Source: CADEED01 sp043747835 (GTDB taxonomy: Bacteria > Pseudomonadota > Gammaproteobacteria > Steroidobacterales > Steroidobacteraceae). From it: 64,000 bases of DNA. The notes below the pieces were generated by a model. It did no database searches and was not told where the DNA came from. It saw only the letters and a program-made list of their open reading frames with translations. The stretch spans positions 4,531 to 68,530 of the forward strand of contig JAYTOK010000113.1 of the NCBI GenBank assembly GCA_043747835.1, written 5' to 3'. Positions 53,962-62,910 of this stretch are shown here, piece after piece. The stretch's first letter is position 1, and every line of letters starts with the position of its first letter. The position numbers and the translations under genes were made by a program.

Positions 53962-55338
53962 ACTGCGCAGGTACCAGGCATAGTCGAGCTCGCTGACTTC
54001 CGCCGAGAACCGCGCGCACTCCTGATCCTTGATCGCCAGGAAGATCTTCAGGAAATCCGCGCCCAGCGCGTCGGCGAGAAACTCCGATCTCGACGCCAGC
54101 ATCAGCGATCTGCGCCACGTCGACGGCAACACCCGCTCTGTCGCCTGCGTGTAGCCGTTGCCCTCCACCGCCGGACCCGGATCGACAGCGTCCCGCATCC
54201 CGCGCAGCGCGCCACCGAGCACGGTCGCCACGGCGAGATACAGGTTCGCATCCGCGCCCGCGATCCGATGCTCGACATGCCGCGACACGGGCGGCCCTGC
54301 CGGAACTCGCAAGCTCACGCTGCGATTGTTCACGCCCCAGATCGGCGCGATCGGCGCGTAGCTTTCGCTCACGAACCGGCGATACGAATTCGCATTCGGC
54401 GCGAACACGGCCATCGACTCCGCCATGCTCGCTTTCATCCCGCCGATCGCGTGACGCAGACGCGGCGTACCCGCCGGATCCTCGCTCGCGAAGAGGTTGA
54501 CGCCCTGCGCATCGTTCACGCTCACGTGCACGTGCAGCCCGCTGCCCGCGCGCGCCGTGAACGGCTTCGCCATGAAGCACGCGATGTAGCCGTGCTTCTG
54601 CGCGGCGCCGCGCAGCACGCGTTTGAACATCACCGCTTCGTCCACCGCGCGCAGCGCATCGTCGCGGTGATGCAGCGTGATCTCGAACTGTCCAGGCGAG
54701 TATTCCGACATCAGCGTCTCGGCCGGCAGCCCCTGCGCGGCCGCGCCGCGGTACACCTCGTCGAACACCGGCGCGAGATCGTCCAGCCGCTGCAGGCTGT
54801 ACGCGTCTATCTTCTCTCTCTCGCCCGCGCGCCCGCCGCCGGCGGGCACGAGCTTGCCGCCCGCCTCTTCCTTCAATAGATAGAACTCGATTTCGCAGGC
54901 GACGACGGGCGTGAGCCCCGCGCTCGCGAACCGCTCGACCATGCGCACCAGCGCGTGCCGCGGGTCCGCCGCCGCGGGCGCGCCCTTGCCGTCGAACATC
55001 GTGAGCATGAGCTGCCCGCAACTCGTCAACCACGGCGAGCGCGTGAGCGTGCGCGCAATCGGCCGCGCGGTCATGTCGGCATCGCCCGTATCCCAGACGA
55101 GCCCGGTCGCATCGACGTCCTGCCCCGTGATGTCCAATCCCAGGATCGATCCCGCGACCTGCCTTCCCGAATCAAAGATGCGCTCGAGCTCTTCCCGCCG
55201 CACGGACTTGCCGCGCAACACGCCGGAAGGGTCGGTGATCATGATCTGCACGGCCTGGATGTCCGGGTTCGCCGCGAGGAAAGCGTCGAGCTCCGCGCGC
55301 GACGCGAGCGCGATCCGATTCGACGACGACTCAGTCAC
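53959..55338 (-). CDS. Glutamine synthetase family protein (gamma-glutamyl-amine ligase-like)
   Basis: A 459-aa type I glutamine synthetase-like enzyme. Visible features are the ACEIEFYLL Glu motif, SEYSPGQFEITLHHRDD, the KPFTARAGSGLHVHVSV region with the ammonium/ATP site, and NNRSVSLRVPAG. The family includes PuuA, which glutamylates putrescine, and true GlnA; the substrate cannot be fixed. GTG at 55338 overlaps the aminotransferase stop (GTGACTGA), so I prefer it over the ATG at 55368. Coupling to a class III aminotransferase suggests an amine or amino-acid catabolic pathway, not nitrogen assimilation. Confidence 0.85.
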   Translation of the reverse strand: MTESSSNRIALASRAELDAFLAANPDIQAVQIMITDPSGVLRGKSVRREELERIFDSGRQVAGSILGLDITGQDVDATGLVWDTGDADMTARPIARTLTRSPWLTSCGQLMLTMFDGKGAPAAADPRHALVRMVERFASAGLTPVVACEIEFYLLKEEAGGKLVPAGGGRAGEREKIDAYSLQRLDDLAPVFDEVYRGAAAQGLPAETLMSEYSPGQFEITLHHRDDALRAVDEAVMFKRVLRGAAQKHGYIACFMAKPFTARAGSGLHVHVSVNDAQGVNLFASEDPAGTPRLRHAIGGMKASMAESMAVFAPNANSYRRFVSESYAPIAPIWGVNNRSVSLRVPAGPPVSRHVEHRIAGADANLYLAVATVLGGALRGMRDAVDPGPAVEGNGYTQATERVLPSTWRRSLMLASRSEFLADALGADFLKIFLAIKDQECARFSAEVSELDYAWYLRS

Positions 55339-56719
55339 GCGCACCCCCGACTTCCCGCAAACCCTCATGCAAATGCTTCAGCAGCACGTCGGCATGCGCC
55401 GTCGTCGTGACGGGCGAGCACAGCATCATGTTGTGGAAGGGCGTGAGCAGCACGCCGCGGTTCAATAGATAGAGATGCAGCGCGTGCTCGAGCTCCGGCC
55501 ACGCGGCACGCTCGGACTCCTCGCCATTGCGCGCGCGCGTCCCGAAGCCGAACTCCAGTCGCGCACCGACGCGCGCAACATGCCAGGAAAGACTCTGCGC
55601 GGCGAACACTCGCCCGAGCCCTTCCGACAGATAGGACGCCGTTTCAAGCATGGTGGCGTAGTTGGCTTCGGTCATCAGCTCGTCGAGGCTGGCTTCGAGG
55701 CAGGCGAGCGCCAGCGCATTCGCCGACAGCGTCGTCCCCATGCCAGAGTGACCGCCCGCGCGCTCTTCCTGCACGCGACGCATGCCCGCTTCGACTTCCG
55801 CCGTGAAGCCGAACACCGCGCACGGCATGCCGCCCGCGATCGCCTTTCCGCAAACCCAGACGTCGGGCTGCAAATTCTTGGCGCGCGAGTACCCGCCACG
55901 CGCGGTCGACAGCGTGTGCGTCTCGTCGACGATGAGCAGCGTGCCGTGCTTGCGCGTGAGCTCTCGCAAGGTCGCGAGGAAGCCCTCTTCCGGCAACACC
56001 ATGCCGATGTTCGTCATGACCGGTTCGGCGATGACCGCCGCCGTGCGCCCACGCGCGAGCACGCGCTCGAGCGCAGCGAGGTCGTTGAACGGCACGGCAT
56101 CCGTCGTGAGGCTGACGTCGTGCGCGATGCCGATCAATCCCGCGCGAGGGCGCGTGCCGCCCTTGTCGCGCCTTTCGGGCAGGGCGCGGACCATCGTCTC
56201 CTCGACCGTGCCGTGGTAGCAGCCGTCGAACACGAGCATGCGCGCGCGGCCCGTGATCGCGCGCGCCCAGCGCAACGCGGCACGGTTCGCGTCCGTCGCC
56301 GTTTGCGTCATCTGCCAGAACGGCAGCCCGAATGTGTCGGCTAACTTCTCACCGACGCGCGCCACGCGCTCGGCCGGCAGCATGGAAGTAATCCCCGACG
56401 CGCCGGTCTCGGCCAGCGCGCGCGCGATCGGCGGCGGCGAATGGCCGAACATCGACCCGGTGTCGCCGAAGCAGAAATCGATGTAGCGGTTGCCATCGAC
56501 GTCTTCGACCTCGACCCCGCTTGCTGCGCGCACGAACAGCGGATGCGGTGTCGACCAGTCGCGCATCCAATGCATCGGCACACCGTTGAGCCAGTGCGCC
56601 GCACTGGCCTTTGCGAGGCGCGCGGACTCGGCGTGCGTCGCGACGAAGCTCTCGCGCTCACGCGCGTGGAGAGCACTCAGACGTTCGCTGTCGATGCCCG
56701 GCCGCCGCGAGTAGTTCAT
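55331..56719 (-). CDS. Class III (PLP) aminotransferase, GSA-like
   Basis: A 462-aa PLP-dependent aminotransferase. The pattern is VDGNRYIDFCFGDTGSMFGHSPP (split) near residue 75-95, GCYHGTVEE near 165, IVDETHTL with the PLP-ring Asp, and GKAIAGGMPCAV with the Schiff-base lysine near 285. It resembles the glutamate-semialdehyde/4-aminobutyrate group, where an amine is deaminated. The partner glutamine-synthetase-like gene overlaps its stop. Upstream is the fmdB-type gene, 12 bp away. Confidence 0.88.
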   Translation of the reverse strand: MNYSRRPGIDSERLSALHARERESFVATHAESARLAKASAAHWLNGVPMHWMRDWSTPHPLFVRAASGVEVEDVDGNRYIDFCFGDTGSMFGHSPPPIARALAETGASGITSMLPAERVARVGEKLADTFGLPFWQMTQTATDANRAALRWARAITGRARMLVFDGCYHGTVEETMVRALPERRDKGGTRPRAGLIGIAHDVSLTTDAVPFNDLAALERVLARGRTAAVIAEPVMTNIGMVLPEEGFLATLRELTRKHGTLLIVDETHTLSTARGGYSRAKNLQPDVWVCGKAIAGGMPCAVFGFTAEVEAGMRRVQEERAGGHSGMGTTLSANALALACLEASLDELMTEANYATMLETASYLSEGLGRVFAAQSLSWHVARVGARLEFGFGTRARNGEESERAAWPELEHALHLYLLNRGVLLTPFHNMMLCSPVTTTAHADVLLKHLHEGLREVGGARD

Positions 56720-56731
56720 GGCGGCCGCGCG

Positions 56732-57181
56732 TCAGCGACGCGTCGGGCGTTTTGCCGTTCGCGTCTTCACTTTGGATTTGGAAGCCGACTTGCTCGCCGC
56801 GGTTTTCACGGGAGCGGGCTTTGCGCTTTCGGATTTCTCCGCCTTCGGCGCGTCGGCCTTGCCAGAGTCGGCCTTCCCCGAGTCGGCCTTCGCCGCTTCG
56901 GGCTTCGCGTCGGATTTCGCGTCCGCCTTTGCGTCCGTCTTCGTTTCGCTCTTCGCTTCTTCCTTGTCGGCGCCCGCGAGGTTGCGTTTGTTTTCCTTGT
57001 CGGACTTGAAGTCAGTCTCGTACCAGCCCGATCCCTTCAACCGGAACACGGGCGCGGAGATGAGCTTCTTGAGCCCCTTCTTCCCGCAGGTCGGACACTT
57101 CGTGAGCGGCTTGTCGCTGATCTTCTGCAGCACCTCGTCGCGGTAGCTGCAATTCGGGCATTCGTATTCGTAGAAAGGCAT
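56732..57181 (-). CDS. FmdB-family zinc-ribbon protein with long Lys/Ala tail
   Basis: A 149-aa protein. Residues 1-45 are the FmdB/CxxC zinc-ribbon (MPFYEYECPNC, KCPTCGKKGLKKLIS), then a short GSGWYETDF segment. The second half is a low-complexity tail rich in Lys, Ala, Asp and Ser with DAKADAKSDAK and GKADSGKADS repeats and a basic end, likely disordered and possibly nucleic-acid binding. The role of FmdB proteins is unsettled. The gene is 37 bp downstream of the clpB stop. Confidence 0.88.
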   Translation of the reverse strand: MPFYEYECPNCSYRDEVLQKISDKPLTKCPTCGKKGLKKLISAPVFRLKGSGWYETDFKSDKENKRNLAGADKEEAKSETKTDAKADAKSDAKPEAAKADSGKADSGKADAPKAEKSESAKPAPVKTAASKSASKSKVKTRTAKRPTRR

Positions 57182-57218
57182 GATTTCCCCGGAATTTCTC
57201 CGGCGCGATCATAGCCGG

Positions 57219-59798
57219 TTATCTGGCCTTCTCGAACACCAGCCCATGACTGTCCACCGACCCGCGAATCCGATCCCCCGGCAGGAATTTGCCCGACAGG
57301 ATCGCCTGCGCCAGCGGATTCTCGACCTCTTGCTGAATCGCGCGCTTGAGCGGCCGCGCGCCATACACCGGGTCGTACCCCGCCTCGCTGAGCTTGTTCA
57401 GCGCCTCATCTTCGAGCACGAGTTCGAGGTTGCGGTCGAGCAGACGCTTCTTGAGCTGCGAAAGCTGGATGTCCACGATCGCGCGGATCTGCGCCTGTCC
57501 CAGCGGATGGAACACGCACATGTCGTCGATGCGGTTGATGAACTCGGGGCGGAAGTTCTGCTGCACGACTTCCATGACCGCGGACTTCATGCGCGCGTAG
57601 TTTCCTTCGCCCGCGAATTGCTGGATGACATCCGAACCGAGGTTCGACGTCATGATGATCACGGTGTTGCGGAAGTCGACCGTGCGGCCTTGCCCGTCGG
57701 TCAGGCGACCGTCGTCGAGCACCTGCAGCAGCACGTTGAACACATCCGGGTGCGCCTTCTCGACCTCGTCCAACAAGATCACGGCATACGGCCGGCGACG
57801 CACGGCCTCCGTCAGATAGCCGCCTTCGTCGTAGCCCACGTATCCGGGAGGCGCGCCGATGAGTCGAGCGACGGAGTGCTTCTCCATGAACTCGGACATG
57901 TCGATGCGCACCATCGAGTCTTCCGTGTCGAACAGGAACTCCGCGAGCGCCTTGCAGAGCTCGGTCTTGCCGACGCCGGTGGGGCCGAGGAACAGAAAAG
58001 ATCCATTCGGACGTCTCGGGTCGGAGAGGCCGGCTCGAGAGCGGCGGATCGCATTCGAGACGATCTTCACCGCCTCCTCTTGGCCAACCACGCGCTTGGC
58101 TAAAGCATCTTCCATGCGCAGCAGCTTTTCCTTCTCGCCTTCGAGCATCTTGGACACGGGGATGCCGGTCCACGCCGAGACCACTTCCGCGATCTCCTCT
58201 TCCGTCACCTTGTTGCGGACGAGCTGCGTCTCTTTCGTCTCGGCGATCTGCGCCTGCGCGAGACGCTTCTCGAGCGCGGGCAGAATTTCGTACTGGAAGC
58301 GCGCGACGGCGGTCAGGTCGCCCTTGCGACGCGACGCGTCCATCTCGAGCTTCGCCTTCTCGATCTCCTCGCGCACGGTGGCCGCGCCCTGCAGCGACGC
58401 CTTTTCGCTCTTCCAGATCTCTTCGAGGTCCGAGTATTCCTTCTCGAGGTTCTGCAGCGTGGCCTGCAGCGTGGCAAGGCGTTTCTTCGTCGCCTCGTCC
58501 TTCTCTTTCTTCAGCGCTTCCTGCTCGATCTTGAGCTGGATGATGCGGCGCTCGAGTTTGTCGAGCACCTCGGGCTTGGAGTCGATCTCCATGCGGATGC
58601 GCGCGCCGGCCTCGTCGATCAGGTCGATGGCCTTGTCGGGGAGCTGACGGTCGGCGATGTAGCGGTGCGACAGCACCGCCGCGGCCACGATGGCCGGATC
58701 CGTGATCTCGACCTTGTGGTGCACTTCGTAACGTTCCTGCAGTCCGCGCAGGATTGCGATCGTGTCTTCGACCGTCGGTTCGTTGACCAGCACTTTCTGG
58801 AAGCGGCGTTCGAGCGCGGCATCCTTCTCGATGTACTTGCGGTACTCATCCAGCGTCGTGGCACCGACGCAATGCAGCTCGCCGCGCGCCAGAGCCGGCT
58901 TCAGCATGTTGCCGGCGTCCATCGAGCCTTCGGCCTTGCCCGCGCCAACCATCGTGTGCAGCTCGTCGATGAACAGGATGATCTGGCCTTCCTGCTTCGA
59001 CAGATCGTTGAGCACGCCCTTCAGGCGCTCTTCGAACTCGCCGCGAAACTTCGTGCCCGCGATGAGCGAGCCCATGTCGAGCGCGAGGATGCGTTTGCCC
59101 TTCAAGCCTTCGGGCACTTCGCCGTTGATGATTCTCTGCGCGAGCCCTTCGACGATGGCCGTCTTGCCGACGCCGGGTTCGCCGATCAGCACGGGGTTGT
59201 TCTTCGTGCGGCGCGCGAGCACCTGCACCGTGCGGCGGATCTCGTCGTCGCGGCCGATGACCGGATCGAGCTTGCCCGCCGACGCGCGCGCCGTCAGGTC
59301 GACTGTGTATTTCTCGAGCGCGCCGCGCTTCTCTTCGGCCTGCGGGTCGTTGACAGCCTCGCCACCGCGGACCTGCTCGATCGCCTTCTCGATCGCCGCC
59401 TTGGACGCGCCGGCATCCTTCAGTAGTTTGGCGAGCGTGTTCCTGTCCTCGAATGACGCGAGCACGAACAGCTCGGAGGAGATGTAGTCGTCCTTGCGTT
59501 GCTGCGCCAGCTTGTCCGTGACGTTCAGCAGCCGGTTCAGGTCCTGCGATACGTGCACGTCACCCGGTGTGCCTTGCACCGTCGGTAGCTTGTCGAGCGC
59601 CTCGTCGACATCCTTGCGGAGCTTGGCGACATTGGCGCCGGCCTTGACCAGCAGCGGCCGCGTGCTGCCGTCCTGCTGATCGAGCAGCGCGCCAAGAACG
59701 TGCGCCGGCTCCATGAACTGGTTGTCGCGCCCGATCGCCAGGGACTGGGCGTCCGCCAGGGCCGATTGGAACCGGCTGGTGAGTTTGTCCATTCGCAT
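57219..59798 (-). CDS. clpB: ClpB disaggregase
   Basis: An 859-aa Hsp100 AAA+ chaperone that rescues aggregated protein with DnaK. It starts MRMDKLTSRFQSALADAQ. It has a Clp N domain, the first Walker A GEPGVGKTAIVEG near residue 203, a long coiled-coil middle domain (about 400-530), and the second Walker A GPTGVGKTELCK near 605. The C-terminal pore and sensor regions are intact. It lies 33 bp after the DUF2628-pilin gene; its own heat-shock promoter may lie in that gene, but I do not see one. Confidence 0.97.
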   Translation of the reverse strand: MRMDKLTSRFQSALADAQSLAIGRDNQFMEPAHVLGALLDQQDGSTRPLLVKAGANVAKLRKDVDEALDKLPTVQGTPGDVHVSQDLNRLLNVTDKLAQQRKDDYISSELFVLASFEDRNTLAKLLKDAGASKAAIEKAIEQVRGGEAVNDPQAEEKRGALEKYTVDLTARASAGKLDPVIGRDDEIRRTVQVLARRTKNNPVLIGEPGVGKTAIVEGLAQRIINGEVPEGLKGKRILALDMGSLIAGTKFRGEFEERLKGVLNDLSKQEGQIILFIDELHTMVGAGKAEGSMDAGNMLKPALARGELHCVGATTLDEYRKYIEKDAALERRFQKVLVNEPTVEDTIAILRGLQERYEVHHKVEITDPAIVAAAVLSHRYIADRQLPDKAIDLIDEAGARIRMEIDSKPEVLDKLERRIIQLKIEQEALKKEKDEATKKRLATLQATLQNLEKEYSDLEEIWKSEKASLQGAATVREEIEKAKLEMDASRRKGDLTAVARFQYEILPALEKRLAQAQIAETKETQLVRNKVTEEEIAEVVSAWTGIPVSKMLEGEKEKLLRMEDALAKRVVGQEEAVKIVSNAIRRSRAGLSDPRRPNGSFLFLGPTGVGKTELCKALAEFLFDTEDSMVRIDMSEFMEKHSVARLIGAPPGYVGYDEGGYLTEAVRRRPYAVILLDEVEKAHPDVFNVLLQVLDDGRLTDGQGRTVDFRNTVIIMTSNLGSDVIQQFAGEGNYARMKSAVMEVVQQNFRPEFINRIDDMCVFHPLGQAQIRAIVDIQLSQLKKRLLDRNLELVLEDEALNKLSEAGYDPVYGARPLKRAIQQEVENPLAQAILSGKFLPGDRIRGSVDSHGLVFEKAR

Positions 59799-59831
59799 AG
59801 ACGACCAAAGTGGGGCTTGCGCCCCACCCGT

Positions 59832-60788
59832 TCAAGGACCCCGGCAGGCGGCTGGCAGGTATTTCTGCTCGACTTCAATGCCCCGCGGGCCTTCCGAGAG
59901 ATGCACGCCCTCCGGGGTCGGCCCGTCGCCGCAAACCCAGACGATGTCGCCGTTCGTGCGGACTCCGGGGACCAGCGCGAGACGGCCGCCCTTGAGCTTC
60001 GGATTCGCGCCGACGCCGAAGGTGATGATGATGCTGCCCTGGTCGATGTCGATCGATTCGGTGTATTTGCCGGAGGCGCCGTCGAAGCCCGCTTCCGCGC
60101 TGTTGGCCGGCCACGCGTTGCGCTGCGCGAAATACTCGGCGACCGTCGCCTTGGCGCTGCCCGCGAGATTGAGCCCCTCGGTCACCTGCGAGCGGATCGT
60201 GTAGTCCTGATACGCGGGGATCGAGATCGCGGCAAGGATGCCGATTCCAAACACGCCTCCGAACAGGAAGACGATCAACGGAACGACGATGCTCGTGCCG
60301 CCGTTGTTCGCGAGGCGCCGCTCGCGCTTGTCAGGCTGGTTCGCGATGTTGCGCGGCAGGTTGTCGATGAGCTTGTTGATCTTCGACCAGTAGAAAGAGT
60401 TCGCGTACATCGGGAGGACGATCCACGACGCGAAATAGAGCAGGAACCCCACGCCCATGATCGCGCCGGCCGATTTCGGCATGACCGCGGCGGCGATGGC
60501 GAGCGGAATCATCAGGATCCAGGGCCAGAAGATGTAGAGAAAGCCCGCGAGCCACATCTTGCGGTACAGGAAGTAAGGCCCCGTGATGAAGAACGCAGGC
60601 CAGTTCCAGCCGACGCGAGAAGCGCCGCTGTCGAAGTTCTCGAACTTCGGCAGGAAGTAGTCGGTGCTCGCGCCGACCGCTGTCGAATAGTCGTTGAGCT
60701 TCTGCTGCTCGGGCGTCAGGCCAGGCGCGCCGGGCGCAGGGGTGGCCGGTCCGCTCGCGGCGTGTGCGTAAGGATTCGTTTCCATCAT
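59832..60788 (-). CDS. DUF2628 membrane protein fused to a type IV pilin-like domain
   Basis: A 318-aa protein. Residues 1-160 are a DUF2628-like module with helices WPAFFITGPYFLYRKMWLAG and LGFLLYFASWIVLPMYANSFYW (each in shorter parts). From about residue 178 comes a pilin-type helix FGIGILAAISIPAYQDYTIR followed by SQVTEGLNLAGSAKATVAEYF and a PilA-like body. The usual FTLIE start of a pilin is lost and replaced by a membrane segment, so it cannot be processed by the normal prepilin peptidase. This looks like a membrane-anchored sensor or scaffold. The body has a single C-G Cys pair near the end. Confidence 0.75.
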   Translation of the reverse strand: MMETNPYAHAASGPATPAPGAPGLTPEQQKLNDYSTAVGASTDYFLPKFENFDSGASRVGWNWPAFFITGPYFLYRKMWLAGFLYIFWPWILMIPLAIAAAVMPKSAGAIMGVGFLLYFASWIVLPMYANSFYWSKINKLIDNLPRNIANQPDKRERRLANNGGTSIVVPLIVFLFGGVFGIGILAAISIPAYQDYTIRSQVTEGLNLAGSAKATVAEYFAQRNAWPANSAEAGFDGASGKYTESIDIDQGSIIITFGVGANPKLKGGRLALVPGVRTNGDIVWVCGDGPTPEGVHLSEGPRGIEVEQKYLPAACRGP

Positions 60789-60812
60789 TAACCTCCCAGT
60801 TGACCCGGCTTC

Positions 60813-61655
60813 TTAGTGAGCCTGAGTTTCCGCGAAGGCAATGATGGCAATACCGGCGCCAATGAGCAAAACCTGCATCACACTCGAGCGCGGATCTATC
60901 TTCCGGTGCAGGCCGGGGATCAGGTCGGCGACCGCGACGTAGAGCAGGCTGGCCGCCGCGACCGCGAGGGCGAATGGGAGGGCCTTGAGGGATTGCTCGA
61001 GGGCGAAATACCCGACGACGCCGCCAATGACCGCCGTCAGGCTGGTCAGGAGGTTGAGGACCAGCGCTTTTTTGCGCGGGACGCCGGAGTGCAGGAGCAC
61101 CGCGAAGTTGCCGACTTCCTGGGGGATTTCGTGGGCCATGATCGCGAGGGCCGTCACGATGCCGAGATGGACATCGGTCAGGAAGGCGGCAGCGATCAGC
61201 ACACCGTCGAGCACGTTGTGGAGAGCGTCGCCGATGAGGACGAGGGAGCCCGAGGCTTTCTTCCGCGCGGCATCGTGGGCGAGCGCGCGGTCGTGGTTGC
61301 GGTCGTGGCCTGCGTGCGTGGCGTGATCGTGCTCATCTTCGACGGCGTGTTCGTGGCAATGGTCGTCGTGGCAGTGACGCCAGAGCAGGAATTTTTCGAG
61401 GATGAAGAACAGGGCGATGCCGGCGATCAAAGCGATGCCGACGCCGTGGACGCCTTCGGCGCCGACGCCGATCACCGCGTGGGGGATGAGGCCTAGCAAC
61501 GCCGCACCTAACAAGGCGCCGGTGGCGAAGGAGACGAGGTGCGGGAGGGCGGACTCGCGTTGTTTAGAAGGGAGCGCGAGGAAGAGGCCGGCGGCGAGGA
61601 CGGAGAGCACGCCGGAGACGAGGGTGGAGAGGATGATCCAGAGGAGCGTATTCAA
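60813..61655 (-). CDS. ZIP-family metal transporter
   Basis: A 280-aa inner-membrane ZIP transporter with about eight helices. The cytoplasmic loop between helices three and four is histidine-rich (HCHDDHCHEHAVEDEHDH). The metal-site helix GDALHNVLDGVLIAAAF is followed by MAHEIPQEVGNFAVLLHSG; HN..DG and HEIPQE are the ZIP signature. It probably imports Zn or other divalent metals. It starts far from other genes on the right (212 bp gap to brnT), and the DUF2628-pilin gene is 24 bp downstream. Confidence 0.9.
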   Translation of the reverse strand: MNTLLWIILSTLVSGVLSVLAAGLFLALPSKQRESALPHLVSFATGALLGAALLGLIPHAVIGVGAEGVHGVGIALIAGIALFFILEKFLLWRHCHDDHCHEHAVEDEHDHATHAGHDRNHDRALAHDAARKKASGSLVLIGDALHNVLDGVLIAAAFLTDVHLGIVTALAIMAHEIPQEVGNFAVLLHSGVPRKKALVLNLLTSLTAVIGGVVGYFALEQSLKALPFALAVAAASLLYVAVADLIPGLHRKIDPRSSVMQVLLIGAGIAIIAFAETQAH

Positions 61656-61867
61656 GGGGTGGGGATGCTAGCACGGCGCATTTCCGACCCGACGCCGGAC
61701 GACGAAGGCAAGTGCAGAAACCATTGCAGTAGACACGAATACGCGACGCCGCATTTCTTCTTGCCCGGAGCGGAAACTTTGGCGAACGCAGCCCCATACG
61801 ACAGCCGCCGAATAAATCGTGATTTGGATGCTGGACACCGTCCTGCAGCGGCCTCCCGCTAAAGTGG

Positions 61868-62183
61868 ATGTCTGAGCCGTTCATTTATCGCTTCGCTTGG
61901 GATGTCGCCAAGGCAAGCCTCAAGCGGCACAAACACCAGGTGAGTTTTGAGATGGGCAAGCACCGTGTTCCGCGAGCCGCTCACCTTGAGCCGCTACGAT
62001 GAGGAACACAGCGAGGGCGAGGAACGGTGGATTACATTGGGCCAGGCCGAGAACGCAACGCCGCTCGTCGTCATTCACACATTCGAGGAGCTGAGTGACA
62101 CTGAAGCGCGTGTGTGCATCATCTCGGCACGCAACGCCACCGCGCGGGAGCGCGCGCAGTATGAGAGCGGCCAAGGCCGCTAA
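61868..62183 (+). pseudogene. brnT: BrnT-type toxin broken by a single-base insertion
   Basis: ATG at 61868 starts MSEPFIYRFAWDVAKASLKRHKHQVSFEM, written here only as its ends MSEPFIYRF and HQVSFEM, then the frame goes off. From about 61954 the next frame continues ASTVFREPLTLSRYDEEHS, DEEHSEGEERWITLG, VVIHTF and RVCIISARNATARERAQYE, the BrnT ribonuclease pattern. Removing one G from the GGG at 61954-61956 joins both parts in frame as ...SFEMASTVFREPL, the family sequence. So the toxin is frameshifted, by mutation or assembly error. The antitoxin follows 12 bp later. Confidence 0.8.
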
Positions 62184-62194
62184 AGGCGAACACC

Positions 62195-62395
62195 ATGAAG
62201 GACGAATACGATTTCTTCAACGCGACGCGCGGCAAGTTCTTCCGCAAAGACATCGCGCTCGATATCCCTGTGTACCTGAACGCCTCCGTGCGTGACTACC
62301 TCACCGCGCGCGCCATGGCCAAGGGGGTCGAAGTGAACGAACTCGTCAACGATCTTCTGAAGCGCGACATCGATCTGATCGAAGCGGCGAAGTAG
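62195..62395 (+). CDS. Antitoxin partner of BrnT
   Basis: A 66-aa protein starting MKDEYDFFNATRGKFFRKD, a pattern typical of small antitoxins (CopG/BrnA-like partners) next to BrnT toxins. The later region DIPVYLNASVRDYLTARA and ELVNDLLKRDIDLI fits a ribbon-helix-helix-like fold. It begins 12 bp after the broken toxin gene and remains intact, as expected if the antitoxin also represses its own promoter. Confidence 0.75.
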   Translation: MKDEYDFFNATRGKFFRKDIALDIPVYLNASVRDYLTARAMAKGVEVNELVNDLLKRDIDLIEAAK

Positions 62396-62495
62396 GCGTA
62401 CGGCCGATGACGCAACGGGCGATATCCTCGCTCGCAACAGGCCGGCTTTCCACTTATCCCGTTGTCTAACTCCGTGGGGCCACCTCTAGATGAAG

Positions 62496-62813
62496 CTAAG
62501 CGTTGAGCGCGACGAAGAGAGAAATGAACACTATCAGGGCGGTAATCAGAACCATCTGCCATGGCTGAAGCTTGCGGCGCGGCGGCTCGACAATCGCACC
62601 AAGCTTTACCGCAATGTCATTTGCCCGCGCGAGATCGGATTCGCTCTTTACAAAAATTGAAACGAGATCAGCATAACTTCGTCGATGCACCGCATGGATA
62701 CGCTCGACACCCTCGCCAACTCTGTACGCTTCGATTCCGGATGCTCGGAGCGCTTCGACAATCTCGTCTGCAAAATTCGGATCTGACGTTTGATAGAGAA
62801 GAAAGTCCGACAT
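62496..62813 (-). CDS. Small protein with C-terminal membrane helix (DUF2007-like)
   Basis: A 105-aa protein. The first 75 residues (FLLYQTSDPNFADEIVEALR, then GIEAYRVGEG) look like a DUF2007-type small signalling fold with sequence ASGIEAYRV. The end WQMVLITALIVFISLFVAL is one membrane helix. It lies 97 bp downstream of the RHS gene at the window edge, on the same strand, so it could be the immunity protein of that RHS toxin. No family certainty is claimed. Confidence 0.55.
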   Translation of the reverse strand: MSDFLLYQTSDPNFADEIVEALRASGIEAYRVGEGVERIHAVHRRSYADLVSIFVKSESDLARANDIAVKLGAIVEPPRRKLQPWQMVLITALIVFISLFVALNA

Positions 62814-62910
62814 CTCAAACTACACAATGCGGGATCGAAAGAAGTACGCCGAGAAAAATTCCCCTCGCCGTTCTTGACCGTCGGTACGCCATTAGAGTTG
62901 AACGCCTCGA

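Noticed and set aside
62464..62508. Possible integron attC site (GTCTAAC ... GTTGAGC)
   Set aside because: The end boxes fit RYYYAAC/GTTRRRY, but the inner L boxes do not pair, the site is only 45 bp, and there is no integrase or cassette array.
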